Positions 40,501-48,117 of a stretch of DNA of 64,000 nt are shown here, piece after piece; position 1 is the first letter of the stretch, and each line of letters begins with the position of its first letter. The translations under genes were made by a program, and so were the position numbers. Origin of the DNA: Hyphomonas jannaschiana VP2 (lineage in GTDB: Bacteria; Pseudomonadota; Alphaproteobacteria; Caulobacterales; Hyphomonadaceae). The notes beneath the pieces were generated by a model. It worked only from the letters and a program-made list of their open reading frames with translations. It was not told where the DNA came from and did not search any database. The stretch is taken from the NCBI RefSeq assembly GCF_000685215.1, contig NZ_ARYJ01000007.1:62001-126000 (forward strand), written 5' to 3'.

Positions 40501-40662
40501 GCGACCCTTGGCTGCATTTCCGCGCAGGCCTAACTCCTCAGGGCTGACCGGGCCATAGACGACCCTATTTTCCATAATCAGACGGGTGAGTTCTTCAGGT
40601 GTATTGGCGCCAGGCAGAACGCACCCCTGTCCGACGATGGCGACAGGCTCGAATGAATTCAT
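34582..40662 (-). CDS. pfaC: PfaC-like synthase: KS-CLF-AT-DH-DH
   Basis: A 2026-residue multidomain synthase. Domains: ketosynthase 1-430 (active Cys171 in DAACASS, His305 in HATGT, His341 in NTGH); chain-length-factor-like KS 435-745, where the cysteine is missing (FSVSAGPASA); acyltransferase about 825-1150 with nucleophile Ser911 in GLSLGES; then four hot-dog halves making two FabA-like dehydratases, with GHFHKDPCMPGTLMAEA and AHFYQDPVQPGSLGLDA as the best active-site copies and two degenerate ones. An AT between CLF and DH is absent from Shewanella PfaC but resembles a PfaB-like AT fused in, as I recall for myxobacterial Pfa3. ATG 40662 overlaps the ketoreductase stop (TAATG). Confidence 0.92.
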   Translation of the reverse strand: MNSFEPVAIVGQGCVLPGANTPEELTRLIMENRVVYGPVSPEELGLRGNAAKGRSYVSGRICRFDQIFDPGQAKLKSVNPNELDPVCSWPLKATLDAWDNASRPKVRPSALGVFVANLSYPSAGHVAFASQFWKHEETPPAHSVLNSALPAKLIAESLRATGPCLSLDAACASSLYAIDIACRKLGARQIDCAVVAGVNAADNLILHIGFEALNALSPTGQSRPFVRGADGLVPSEGAAALVLKRLKDVEAGEKVYGVIRGSGLSNDGRRKGLLAPAAEGQASAMQKALQDSAIDPHSVQYIECHATGTAVGDGVEISSVTSVYKDLDHLLLGSLKANTGHLITVAGLASVLKLTGAMNEERIPPTPLSGELLDSVQNSAMDVPTAAQNWKNSGEPRRAAISNFGFGGNNAHLILEEHRAATRKSRSRVIKTSPSPEIVICAASVMAGSDCTTDNVLRRLMNHPIKAPEKLEEIGANAVYARSPPKDLAKAEPQQLAILSSVCEALGRISSHEAEETGVFAGMTCAADSARWALRERSKANPAQSPDEVAPQLDAAAVLGAMANMTANRITFARDIHGMGFSVSAGPASALAALDLAMDALTTRRLSTAIVTVADFATEPVRARALAELFCVDHPADASAALVLKRREDAEAAGDPILASISPVDWKSRKGRPETDLFRKTYGQAPDAAPLVQIALECLLNAHSHKLMESGAVPALSLKRRKRQMSVAADLANAGASVSFTLEPPQVMPDPLRPTPFMFHAAAASRRKLAAALKAGRDGGRGACRIALIAHDADDLDKLRASAAQSLAEGQPPSGEGIYFGEGEAAGELAFMFTGSAAVYPRMARRLLMAFPEIRKALSKLSRAEEIAALLSRSNLTEFEQLCAGTLVSQAHSTLWLELLKVKPDAAIGLSLGESNALFSFGYWKDPGALLDEISKAAMYERHIGGEFETAKQAWGPNVPSDWTNWRLQAPVDQIKQALVRHPGVEITIIYTDDDCMIGGPADACKQLCDEFGKQAGVKMNQHLIVHARAMRPFADTWRRLHTREVHRGSGVRLYANAIHAAYEPETDRVADMLTRQAVDTVDFPKTVRQAWKDGVRTFLELGPRDTLTSSLSKTLKDKPFKAIATDRIEASDLGQIAHAAAFLYADGREIDLKPLLETLAAARKNETVPRRKWNVTRPVPYPMPKIAEAPPEPVQNVLPHAPRLRIPDYAMTIADQVMIPAAPGKASEPHKCLEPPRKVTSGTTPLKPRSPSGPVRDRKAIEASTRGKMSEFFGPDFSAQDGFERQVRLPAPPLLLVDRITGIDAAPREDAAGTIWTETDLSGHKDFVHDGRVRPGPLIECGQADLTLIGWMGADLQNRDERVYRLLGCEITFHEGGLPSEEDTLKFQIEITGHAELAGVRMFFFQYDCYAASRLAFSVRNGQAGFFTDEELANSKGVIWDATRDAPPTATPVEFTPQRVSQKRKFSAADVSAFREGDAFACFGKGFELCAAHSNPPHIPDGKLALFDEVIAFDPQGGPWKRGYLRARAATPANSWFYDGHFHKDPCMPGTLMAEAAVQTLEFYAAAVGLTVERDGYVFEPIPGHTAKFVCRGQVIPDKDHDVTYEVFIDEIIDGETPEIYASLLARCDGHKVFHCPRFGIRMRRNWPAPRVDAKPLLIGPERESRGDQAALLDCANGAPSAAFGDMYRRYDDQGNVPRLPQPPYHFISRVTSVTTRPAEETLGATMTAEYDIPADAWYFDDNVNGTMPFAVLCEIALQPCGWLASHSGFALVGTLRFRNLEGDGFLHMEVGRHDGMLKVRSTLTNIAKVGPMTLVSFDVDVVTGDGRKVLDLKTQFGFFPPASLVRQAGLPAKPHFTSAFDLRPAPVQIDMEEPRASGRMKMIDEVDFCDPNGGEAGLGLIRAQQHVDPYAWYFKAHFYQDPVQPGSLGLDALVQALTQLVWKKGLQKGMTHPHLTTLAPNAPMKWSYRGQVTPERKTVTSVMEILSIDDREDDILITARGSLWRDGLRVYEVGPMCVSLKDLG

Positions 40663-42038
40663 TACTCGCCCCAATCGTCGCCAACCACAAAACGGATCTG
40701 GTCATGTGGGGATTGGAGTAGCTGGTCAGCAAATATTCTTGCCCCGTCGGCTTTACCGATGAGGCCGATCCCGCGTTCGGCAAACATGCGGGCCAGTGCT
40801 TCGTCGACCATGCCGCCTTGCCATGGCCCCCAGCAGAAAGCTTTCACCTGAGTAGCCGGTAGCTCGCCCGCCAAGTGCAGGGCAACATTGTTGAGCCATT
40901 CATTGGCCGCCGCATAATTCGCCTGTCCCTCATTTCCAAATACGGCCGATGCGGATGAAAACAGGGCGATATGAGATAATGAGTTCACATCCAATGATGC
41001 CAATATGTTTTCCAGTCCTGAGACTTTTGGGCCAAACACCCTTTGGAAGTCTTCCGGACGTAGAGATTCAGCCGTTCCGTCTGCCAGAACACCCGCGCCG
41101 TGGACGAGCCCGGTTATCCGGCCCTGTTCATTCTGGATGTCTTGAAGGGCTGTGTGTAGTTGGTTGGCATCGCCAATATCCGCCTGAATGTACCGGGCTT
41201 TGGCGCCCGCTTGTTCAATGGACGCGATCGTGTTGGAGATTTCCAAACTCGCCAGAAGGCGACGGGCATATTTGTCTATCTCCATCGGTTTTCTGGGCAT
41301 TCCAGGCTGGCCGCTATTGCGCGCAAGCAATCCGCGAAGGGTTTTCAAGTCTCTTTCGAGCGGGAGCCATTCAGGCCAGGGGGTGACGTCGGATCGTCCA
41401 AGAAGAATAAATGTGCCACCCGTTCGTCTGGCGAGCTCTGCCGTGCAGTCTGCCGTTACCCCCCGGCCGCCGCCGGAGACGAGCCAGATGGGTTTGAAAT
41501 CAGACTGTTGCTCGGGGGGTGCAGGGGACAAGTGATCCTCACCCAGAACATCCTGATATATTCCGTTACGTTGGACCGAATAGTCTCCATTGGGAAGAGA
41601 CAGCGCCTGTATGACTTTGGACGCTACGGAGCCTGGGTTTGTATCTTGTGCGATGGATATGGAGTAGGCCTCAGCGTCCGGACGCTCTTGCCTGAGAGAT
41701 CGAACCATTCCGGCCGCACCTCCGATTTCCGCTAGAACGGGTGAAGAGGTGCGGCTCAACAGGATTGTTTTTACTCCTGTTTGAACGGCAAGAACCGCTT
41801 TCAGCGCGCGATAGTGCCGTTCAGCCGGCTCTATCTGTGAGAGCCCCTCAGTTAGAATAAGTGTCCCGCTTCCTTCTGGCTCATCAATTATGCGGCCAGC
41901 GCCACCTGAAGACTCAATTTCTGTCAGGAGTGCTTTGGCGTATTCAGGCGCCGCATTAGTAATCGAGACCGGACCGAAGCTCTCAAGAGAGGCTATCGCT
42001 TCGTATGATGCCACTAGAACGGAGCTCAGAACGCGCAC
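40662..42038 (-). CDS. Ketoreductase reading frame, PfaA C-terminal part
   Basis: A ketoreductase of the type that ends PfaA. Counting from GTG 42038 (458 residues), the truncated structural subdomain runs to about 170, the NADPH loop is SGGGRGVT near 188-195, and the catalytic Ser/Tyr lie in LFSSASAVFGNEGQANY (Tyr375), with Lys338 in GPKVSG. No convincing independent start exists: GTG 42038 has no Shine-Dalgarno within range, the nearest AGAGG being 22 bases upstream. The frame is open back through the linker to the T7 run at the end of PfaA, so it is probably the frameshifted C-terminal part of PfaA rather than a free-standing protein. Confidence 0.8.
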   Translation of the reverse strand: MRVLSSVLVASYEAIASLESFGPVSITNAAPEYAKALLTEIESSGGAGRIIDEPEGSGTLILTEGLSQIEPAERHYRALKAVLAVQTGVKTILLSRTSSPVLAEIGGAAGMVRSLRQERPDAEAYSISIAQDTNPGSVASKVIQALSLPNGDYSVQRNGIYQDVLGEDHLSPAPPEQQSDFKPIWLVSGGGRGVTADCTAELARRTGGTFILLGRSDVTPWPEWLPLERDLKTLRGLLARNSGQPGMPRKPMEIDKYARRLLASLEISNTIASIEQAGAKARYIQADIGDANQLHTALQDIQNEQGRITGLVHGAGVLADGTAESLRPEDFQRVFGPKVSGLENILASLDVNSLSHIALFSSASAVFGNEGQANYAAANEWLNNVALHLAGELPATQVKAFCWGPWQGGMVDEALARMFAERGIGLIGKADGARIFADQLLQSPHDQIRFVVGDDWGE

Positions 42039-42077
42039 GGAATTCGTGTACGGTGTGTTACCTCTATCTGTCCCAGA

Positions 42078-42122
42078 GGGACGGATCGCCGTTTCTTGCG
42101 TTCCGCCCCTTAGGCAAAAAAA
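42078..42122 (-). promoter_or_regulatory. Candidate -1 ribosomal frameshift site joining PfaA and KR
   Basis: On the coding strand the last PfaA codons are GAT TTT TTT GCC TAA, so T TTT TTT is a slippery heptamer in the correct phase (42122-42116). After a 6-base spacer, GGGGCGGA (42109-42102) can pair with TCCGTCCC (42085-42078) across a 16-base loop, eight pairs including one G-U. A -1 slip leads into the open ketoreductase frame with a 26-codon linker. No upstream Shine-Dalgarno-like stimulator is visible. An uncalled eighth T would produce the same fusion. Confidence 0.55.
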
Positions 42123-45100
42123 TCAGCGATCTTTCTGATTGTGCGCAGTTCCACGAGAACTTCCGGATCGACTTCCGGCAAGTCGGGGTGCTGTTCACGA
42201 AGAGCAGAAAGAATTTCCACTTGCTTGATGGAGTCAACGCCAAGTTCACCTTCCAGGTCCATGTCGTCTTCCAGCATATCGCTGGGGTATCCTGTTTTGT
42301 CAGCAATCAGATCTCTGACGACATCAGTGGTGATGCCAGTGCTTGCTAAGCCGGCAGTCGGAGTTGCCTGAGGCGTCGCAGACGCAAGTTGAGGGGCGGA
42401 TTTGCTCGCAGGTGCAGACGTAGACGCACCTTCTGCGCCCGCGATCATCTCGGCGATTGCAGAAATGGTTCGCAACTCGACGAGACGCTCCGGATCGATC
42501 TCAGGCAGGTCGGGAATTTCTTCACGGAGCGTCGACAGGATCTCCACCTGTTTGATCGAGTCGACACCCAGTTCACCTTCCAGGTCCATATCGGCATCGA
42601 GCATGTCTTCCGGATAACCGGTTTTGTCTGCAATGATGGTTCGCACGAGACTGACAGCGTCGAACTGTTCAGCTTTTACGGCTTCTGGCGATTGATGCGG
42701 TGTTGCTTCTGTCTTTGGTGTGGTGGGGACTGGCCGCGTCGTTACTGGAGGCGTAACGGGAGCAACCGCCCGTTCTGCAGGTGGTGTCGGAACGGGACGT
42801 CGGGCGGGCGCAACAGGCGCCGTAGCGGGTTCTACCTGACGAGGCTGCGGCGCATGGCTGGCAGAAGGCTCAGGCAGTGCTTTGACCGGTTCGCTCTGTA
42901 CGGCACCTGCGCCACCCATGACTTGCGCAACTGTGTTCAGATAAGCTGCGTGGGCGGATGAGGCGACTTTCAGGAAATCTGCATGGCGGCGCGAGACTTC
43001 CATCATGACGCGTTCGGCCGGAGTTTCGCCTGCAGAGCCTGAAGGCTCATAGGATGGAATGGACGGGAACGAGGAATAAGATGAATCCGGCATGGCTGGT
43101 TCCTGAGGGCTTGGGGCAGAGAAGGAATGAGAGGATCTGGGTTTGGTCGGAGCGGCTTGGGGATGCTTCGTTTCCGGCCTTGGTGTGATCGGCGAAAGTG
43201 GTGTTTCAGGATTGGGGGCGGCGCGACCCGAAGCGCCTTCCGGCGGCGGATAGGGCTTTCCGTAATTTGCGCCTGAGATCATCACCGCGTGTTTTGGCGG
43301 AGCCGGTCTTGGCGGCTCGGCAGGCAGCTCATCAAACAAGCTGGCAAAATCAATCGCCACGCCGCACACGGAAAGTGCACCAAGCGTTGACAAAAACTGG
43401 GTCACGCCATTTACGCGCTTGTTGTCGAGTGAATAAGCGGTATGCGGCCTTGAACCTAGAACGTCATCCACGAGACCTGTGACGATAGCCCCGGGACCGA
43501 CTTCAATAAATATCCTCGCACCGTCACTGTACATTTGCTCAACCAGTTCCCGGAAACGGACTGGGGATTCCAGCTGGCTCGCAATTTCCGCCGGTAACTG
43601 AGCGGCGGTACATGAGTACGGTTCAGCCGTGGCATTGGCGTAAACAGGCAAACTTGGCTTGCGTGGACGGAGTTTCGTGAGCGCGGCTTCGAATGGCTTC
43701 ACTGCCGAAGCGACGATCTTTGAATGAAATGCCGTCGCGACGGGCAGGGCGCGGGCCTTGAGAGCCTGCTGTCCGCAGACTTCGATTGCTTTACGAATGA
43801 TTTCTGATGGACCAGAAAGGACGATCTGGCTGGGCCCGTTGTCATTGGCGAGTACAAGATCCGGGTGAAAGTGTTCCAGCAGATGTCCGACGTCCTCGGC
43901 GGCAGCCTGGACAGCCATCATGGAGCCTGCAGTAGAGTTGGCTGCTTCCGCCATCAGCGCGCCGCGATCAACAGCTGCAGTCAGCGCGTTCGCCAGGTTG
44001 AACGTGCCTCCATAGTGCAAGGCCATGATCTCGCCGAAACTGTGCCCGGCCGTCATGTCGGCCCTGATACCAGCTAGCTCAAGCAGGGAAAGTTGGGCCA
44101 GGGCGACAGCGGCAATAGCGGGCTGCGCGTGTTCCATGGCTTTCAGGCGATCAGTCTGGTCGCCATGCTCAACCTGATCGAATGCAGCGGGCGGAAAAGC
44201 TAAACGGTGAAGCTTTAAATCCCCAGCACGTTTGTGCCCCGCGGCCTGGTCCCAGACAGAGCGGGCCGCCGGAAAGCCCATTGCAAGGTCGGATCCCATT
44301 CCGACATACTGGCTGCCTTGCCCGGAGAACATGAAGGCGACTTTTCCGTCAGTGGGCGGATCCAGAGAGACGTGGCAGCCCATCTTGAGGGGGCGTTTGC
44401 CGATCTCGCCACGCCTGAGTGCTTCCACAACAGAGGAGGCCTTTTCGGAAAAGTCTTGAGGGGAGCATCCGGTAATTGCGGCGCGAGCAGGGGCTGAGCG
44501 ATCAAAAGCATCTTGTGATTGTGAGGCCCTGAAGGCGAATTCGCTTTCTGTTGTGGGGGGTAAAGCGTCTTCGATTTGTACCGCAAGTGCTTCAGGTGAA
44601 TCTGCTGAGAAGAGGAACAGTTCCGATGGCAGAGAACGCCAGGGCTTTATCGCGTTCGGACCTGTATATTCCTCCAGCGTGACATGGAAATTACTTCCAC
44701 CGAACCCGAAAGAGCTGACGGACGCCCGGCGCGGGCGTTTCTTGGGAGAGATCCAGGGGCGGGCTTCTGTATTGAGGTAGAAGACGGGACTATTTTTGAT
44801 CGCGTCGGCGGGCTCTTCGACTTTTATTGTCGGAGGCAACACTTTGCGACTGAGTGCGTGAGTCACCTTGATCAGACTGGCGGACCCGGCGGCTGCCTTG
44901 GTATGGCCAATTTGCGCTTTGACAGAGCCGACGGCGCACCATGGCTCATCCGTTTGATATTCGCCGAATGCGAGATGCAGGCCTTCAATTTCGGCTTTAT
45001 CGCCGGCCTTGGTTCCGGTGCCATGTGCTTCGACCAGGTCGACTGTAGAAGGATTGTATCCGGCCTGTTCATATGCGCGTTGCAGGGCGCGTGCCTGGCC

Positions 45101-46051
45101 GTGGGGAACAGGGCTGTAAATAGCCGTTCCCTTTCCGTCGGATGCGCCGCCCAGCCCCTTGATGACAGCGTAAATATGGTTGCCGTCGCGCTCGGCATCA
45201 TCCAGCCGGCGCAGCGCGAGCATGCCTACGCCTTCACCAAGCATCGTGCCGTCCGCGCGCGTCGAAAACGGGCGGCAGTCTCCTGATGTTGATAGGGCAG
45301 GTGTTTTCGAGAAACACATATACATCAGGATGTCGTTTAGCGCGTCCACACCGCCGGTCAGGACGGTGTCACTGTCCCCGGACCGGAGTTCATGCAAGGC
45401 AATCTGAAGCGCCGAAAGACTTGAGGCACAGGCCGCGTCGGTGACATAGTTACTGCCTGTCAGATCAAACCTGTTTGCAATCCGTCCTGCAATCACGTTG
45501 CCGAGTAGGCCAGGAAAGGTTGCTTCCTGCCAGCCGACATAGTGATCTTCGATCCGGGCTGCGATGTCCTGAACCTGACTCTCGGCAAGACCGGCTTGCC
45601 GCATCGCGTTCACCCAAGCGGGCCGCTGCAACCGGCCAGCCATGTGAGCCGTCATTTCGGTCGCCGAAGCAACGCCCAGGATGATGCTTGTTCGCGACTT
45701 GTCGATCATGCCGCCGGAGTCGCGCTCGATGTCTTCCAGAGTCATCTGAGCCGCGATCAGTGCGAGAAGTTGAGCGGTGTCGGTTCCCTCCATGGCTTTG
45801 GGGGGAATCCCGAAATAGAGGGGATCGAATGCCAACGGATCAATAAACCCCCCTCGACGGCCATATGTACGATCCTTTGTCTTCGGATCTTCGTCGTAAT
45901 AGTCGTCGATCAGCCAATGCGTTGGCGGAACATCCCTGATGAGGTCGCTGCCTTCAAACAGGTCCCGCCAGAAGCCGGTTACATCGCCCCGGCCGGGGAA
46001 GACGGCTCCCAGGCCGACAATTGCAATCGGAGCCGCGTTTGGTTTAGCCAT
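42110..46051 (-). CDS. pfaA: PfaA-like synthase: KS-AT-ACP-ACP
   Basis: A 1313-residue synthase. Ketosynthase 1-465 has Cys208 in DAACASS, His343 in EAHGTGT and His383 in QIGHTKAAAG. The malonyl/acyltransferase runs about 565-870 with GQGSQ and nucleophile Ser671 in GHSFGE. A long Pro/Ser/Ala-rich linker (about 945-1115) leads to two ACPs with ELGVDSIKQVEIL, phosphopantetheine serines near 1165 and 1274. Known PfaA proteins continue into a ketoreductase; this one stops right after ACP2 at TAA 42112, next to a slippery T7. Only two ACPs is few for the family. Its ATG shares a base with the pfaD stop (TGATG). Confidence 0.93.
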   Translation of the reverse strand: MAKPNAAPIAIVGLGAVFPGRGDVTGFWRDLFEGSDLIRDVPPTHWLIDDYYDEDPKTKDRTYGRRGGFIDPLAFDPLYFGIPPKAMEGTDTAQLLALIAAQMTLEDIERDSGGMIDKSRTSIILGVASATEMTAHMAGRLQRPAWVNAMRQAGLAESQVQDIAARIEDHYVGWQEATFPGLLGNVIAGRIANRFDLTGSNYVTDAACASSLSALQIALHELRSGDSDTVLTGGVDALNDILMYMCFSKTPALSTSGDCRPFSTRADGTMLGEGVGMLALRRLDDAERDGNHIYAVIKGLGGASDGKGTAIYSPVPHGQARALQRAYEQAGYNPSTVDLVEAHGTGTKAGDKAEIEGLHLAFGEYQTDEPWCAVGSVKAQIGHTKAAAGSASLIKVTHALSRKVLPPTIKVEEPADAIKNSPVFYLNTEARPWISPKKRPRRASVSSFGFGGSNFHVTLEEYTGPNAIKPWRSLPSELFLFSADSPEALAVQIEDALPPTTESEFAFRASQSQDAFDRSAPARAAITGCSPQDFSEKASSVVEALRRGEIGKRPLKMGCHVSLDPPTDGKVAFMFSGQGSQYVGMGSDLAMGFPAARSVWDQAAGHKRAGDLKLHRLAFPPAAFDQVEHGDQTDRLKAMEHAQPAIAAVALAQLSLLELAGIRADMTAGHSFGEIMALHYGGTFNLANALTAAVDRGALMAEAANSTAGSMMAVQAAAEDVGHLLEHFHPDLVLANDNGPSQIVLSGPSEIIRKAIEVCGQQALKARALPVATAFHSKIVASAVKPFEAALTKLRPRKPSLPVYANATAEPYSCTAAQLPAEIASQLESPVRFRELVEQMYSDGARIFIEVGPGAIVTGLVDDVLGSRPHTAYSLDNKRVNGVTQFLSTLGALSVCGVAIDFASLFDELPAEPPRPAPPKHAVMISGANYGKPYPPPEGASGRAAPNPETPLSPITPRPETKHPQAAPTKPRSSHSFSAPSPQEPAMPDSSYSSFPSIPSYEPSGSAGETPAERVMMEVSRRHADFLKVASSAHAAYLNTVAQVMGGAGAVQSEPVKALPEPSASHAPQPRQVEPATAPVAPARRPVPTPPAERAVAPVTPPVTTRPVPTTPKTEATPHQSPEAVKAEQFDAVSLVRTIIADKTGYPEDMLDADMDLEGELGVDSIKQVEILSTLREEIPDLPEIDPERLVELRTISAIAEMIAGAEGASTSAPASKSAPQLASATPQATPTAGLASTGITTDVVRDLIADKTGYPSDMLEDDMDLEGELGVDSIKQVEILSALREQHPDLPEVDPEVLVELRTIRKIADFFA

Positions 46052-47592
46052 CAGGCAGGCTCCGTTTCAGCAAATTTTTGTGGGACATAGTTAAAGGCGG
46101 TGGGGGGGACGGCCACGCCAAGCGCTCTCAACTGGGAAGCGCGCGTGATCCGTGTGGCGCCTTCCATCAGGTTCCAGGCGATCTGCTGAACCGTGCGATT
46201 GGCAATGTCTTCCAGGAATGTGCCTGCGACCCATTCGTTGAAGGCGCCTTGGGCTGGGCCGCACCAGATCTGATAATCGGTAACGCGCTTCGGATCGCCT
46301 TCACGTGCCAACTGAGCGCCCGAGAACAAGTACCGTCGTGCGACCAGGGCAAGTCGCTTGTTGCCATCTTTGTCGGCTTTGTCCGCCTCTTTCGGATTGA
46401 CCCGCCGGATATACTCCCGCGTTTCGGTCCATGCCTTATCGAATGGTTCGCCCAGAACATCTTCGACCCAAGCCTGCTCTTTTGCATCAAGCGATTCGAA
46501 GGCAGCTCCCGATCTGTAGAGCTGATGGAACTTCTTTCCGCGCATCGCGAAAAGTGTGCCCCGCTTCAGAACCTGTACTTCAATGCCCTGCTCGAACATG
46601 TCGGCAGCCGGCGCCATTGCGACATCCGCAGGTCCGGCCTTCGCTAGCATTTGGCGGCCCGCAAGAGACAGACCTGACTCAACTGCGGCCTGATTGATCG
46701 AACCGGTGAGCACATAGGCCGCTCCCATTGCGAAGGCCGCCGCAACGGCTTGCGGGGTCGCAATGCCTCCGGCCAGTCCGATCCGAACTGTTTCGGGATC
46801 AATGCCAGTCTTAGCGGCAACACGGTCGCGTGCGGCGCATATGGAAGAGAAGAGCGGCGCTGCTGAACGCCGGTCGGTGTGTCCACCGCTATCGGCTTCT
46901 GCGGTGATCTCGGCAGCGACAGGAACCATCGCTGCCAACTCGGCCTGCGCTTTGGTGATGGCTCCGGAAGAGACAAGATCACTCAGGATCTTTTCTGGCG
47001 CCGGTGACAGAAACTGTTCGGCGACTTCGGCACGCGAAACCTTTGCGAAGACGTGATTGACGCGGCGGATTTTCCCTTGTGCATCGCGCTCGAGCCCCAG
47101 CGCAGTGTATCTCACAATTTCCGGCGAGAGGCGCATGTAAGCGGAGGCAGATACCCGGCGGACGCCTTCGCGAAGGAAGAGGTCCACAACACTCGCCTCA
47201 TATCCTGGTTGCTGGGGAGTATGGATGAGGTTGGCGCCCCAACTGATCTGGTGTTCCGAAAGTCCGGCTTTGATTTCCCGGATACCGCGTTCAATTTCTT
47301 CTACAGGCAGCCCCGCACTTCCATAGAAGCCGACGCATCCCGCCCGAACCGCTTCGACAACCATACGTGGTGTCGTAATGCCGCGAGCCATCTCTCCAAC
47401 GACATAGTTGAAACGTATGCCATGCGTTGTTGAAAAGGCCCTGTCGCCCAACCATTCAGGGTAAATCGGGGGCAAAACCGTCGATTCCGGAGCAGCGCTT
47501 TGTTTCGCGACGCCGATTTTCACCTCATTCTCGGAGAGCACCAGGCTGACCGGGAGGCGTGGGTTTTCAATGATCGTGGTGCACACGTTCAT
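46051..47592 (-). CDS. pfaD: PfaD-type enoyl reductase
   Basis: A 513-residue flavin-dependent trans-acting enoyl reductase of the 2-nitropropane-dioxygenase fold, which saturates selected double bonds during Pfa cycles. FMN-barrel features include GEMARGITTPRMVVEAV, GGIATPQAVAAAF and the glycine-rich GLAGG loop near residue 270; the C-terminal PfaD-specific part has YQIWCGPAQGAFNEWV. The start is set at ATG 47592; a GTG one codon earlier is possible. It is the first gene of the pfaD-pfaA-KR-pfaC unit, so the promoter is in the 525-base region upstream. Confidence 0.93.
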   Translation of the reverse strand: MNVCTTIIENPRLPVSLVLSENEVKIGVAKQSAAPESTVLPPIYPEWLGDRAFSTTHGIRFNYVVGEMARGITTPRMVVEAVRAGCVGFYGSAGLPVEEIERGIREIKAGLSEHQISWGANLIHTPQQPGYEASVVDLFLREGVRRVSASAYMRLSPEIVRYTALGLERDAQGKIRRVNHVFAKVSRAEVAEQFLSPAPEKILSDLVSSGAITKAQAELAAMVPVAAEITAEADSGGHTDRRSAAPLFSSICAARDRVAAKTGIDPETVRIGLAGGIATPQAVAAAFAMGAAYVLTGSINQAAVESGLSLAGRQMLAKAGPADVAMAPAADMFEQGIEVQVLKRGTLFAMRGKKFHQLYRSGAAFESLDAKEQAWVEDVLGEPFDKAWTETREYIRRVNPKEADKADKDGNKRLALVARRYLFSGAQLAREGDPKRVTDYQIWCGPAQGAFNEWVAGTFLEDIANRTVQQIAWNLMEGATRITRASQLRALGVAVPPTAFNYVPQKFAETEPA

Positions 47593-48117
47593 CACTCAAG
47601 ACACTTCTTGCCATCTCACTGCACAATTCTAGGCAGTTGCTATTTAAAACTATACGAACGGGATACGCCCGCGACCGAAAACCGGTGTTTCACAGTTTAA
47701 AGGCCAGACCATTCTGAGTGCCCTTTGCCTGAATCTGTAATGTTTTCGATTATTCCGACATACCGGCAAGTTCGCGTCCCTGCAAAGTTTTTCATTTAGT
47801 GAGAGAACGATCAGCCTGATTTGCGAGCGATTGGAGAAGATTAAGCATGTCCTTTTGGCGGCATTGAGTGATTCCCGATCGGCACTTTCGGAGGCGCTTT
47901 GGAGAGCAGGGGCAATCCCTTTCAAAAACGGGATCACCCCTCGGGTCTCCGTTATCGAGCAGACGGCTCCGGGATGAGTGTTTTTTGCCGATCTCCGGTC
48001 TTGCCGCTGAACCGAACCCTGAGGTCGGCTTGACCCGCGACACGTCAATCGTGCGGCTTGTCTCACTCTTGCTGTCCCGCATCCTGACTGCTCGTTTAAG
48101 TAGCCAAAAGAAGCGGT
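47593..48117 (-). other. Noncoding region upstream of the pfa operon
   Basis: These 525 bases separate pfaD from the 3' end of the SDR gene, both on the minus strand, and I see no convincing gene. The first 100 bases before pfaD are AT-rich and include TAGAAT, about 50 bases from the ATG, a fair -10 hexamer without a good -35. Small open frames exist but lack codon bias and start signals. The length suggests room for regulation of the operon. Confidence 0.5.

Noticed and set aside
47650-48082. Small open frames upstream of the pfa operon
   Set aside because: Overlapping frames on both strands without start signals or protein-like composition; treated as noncoding.
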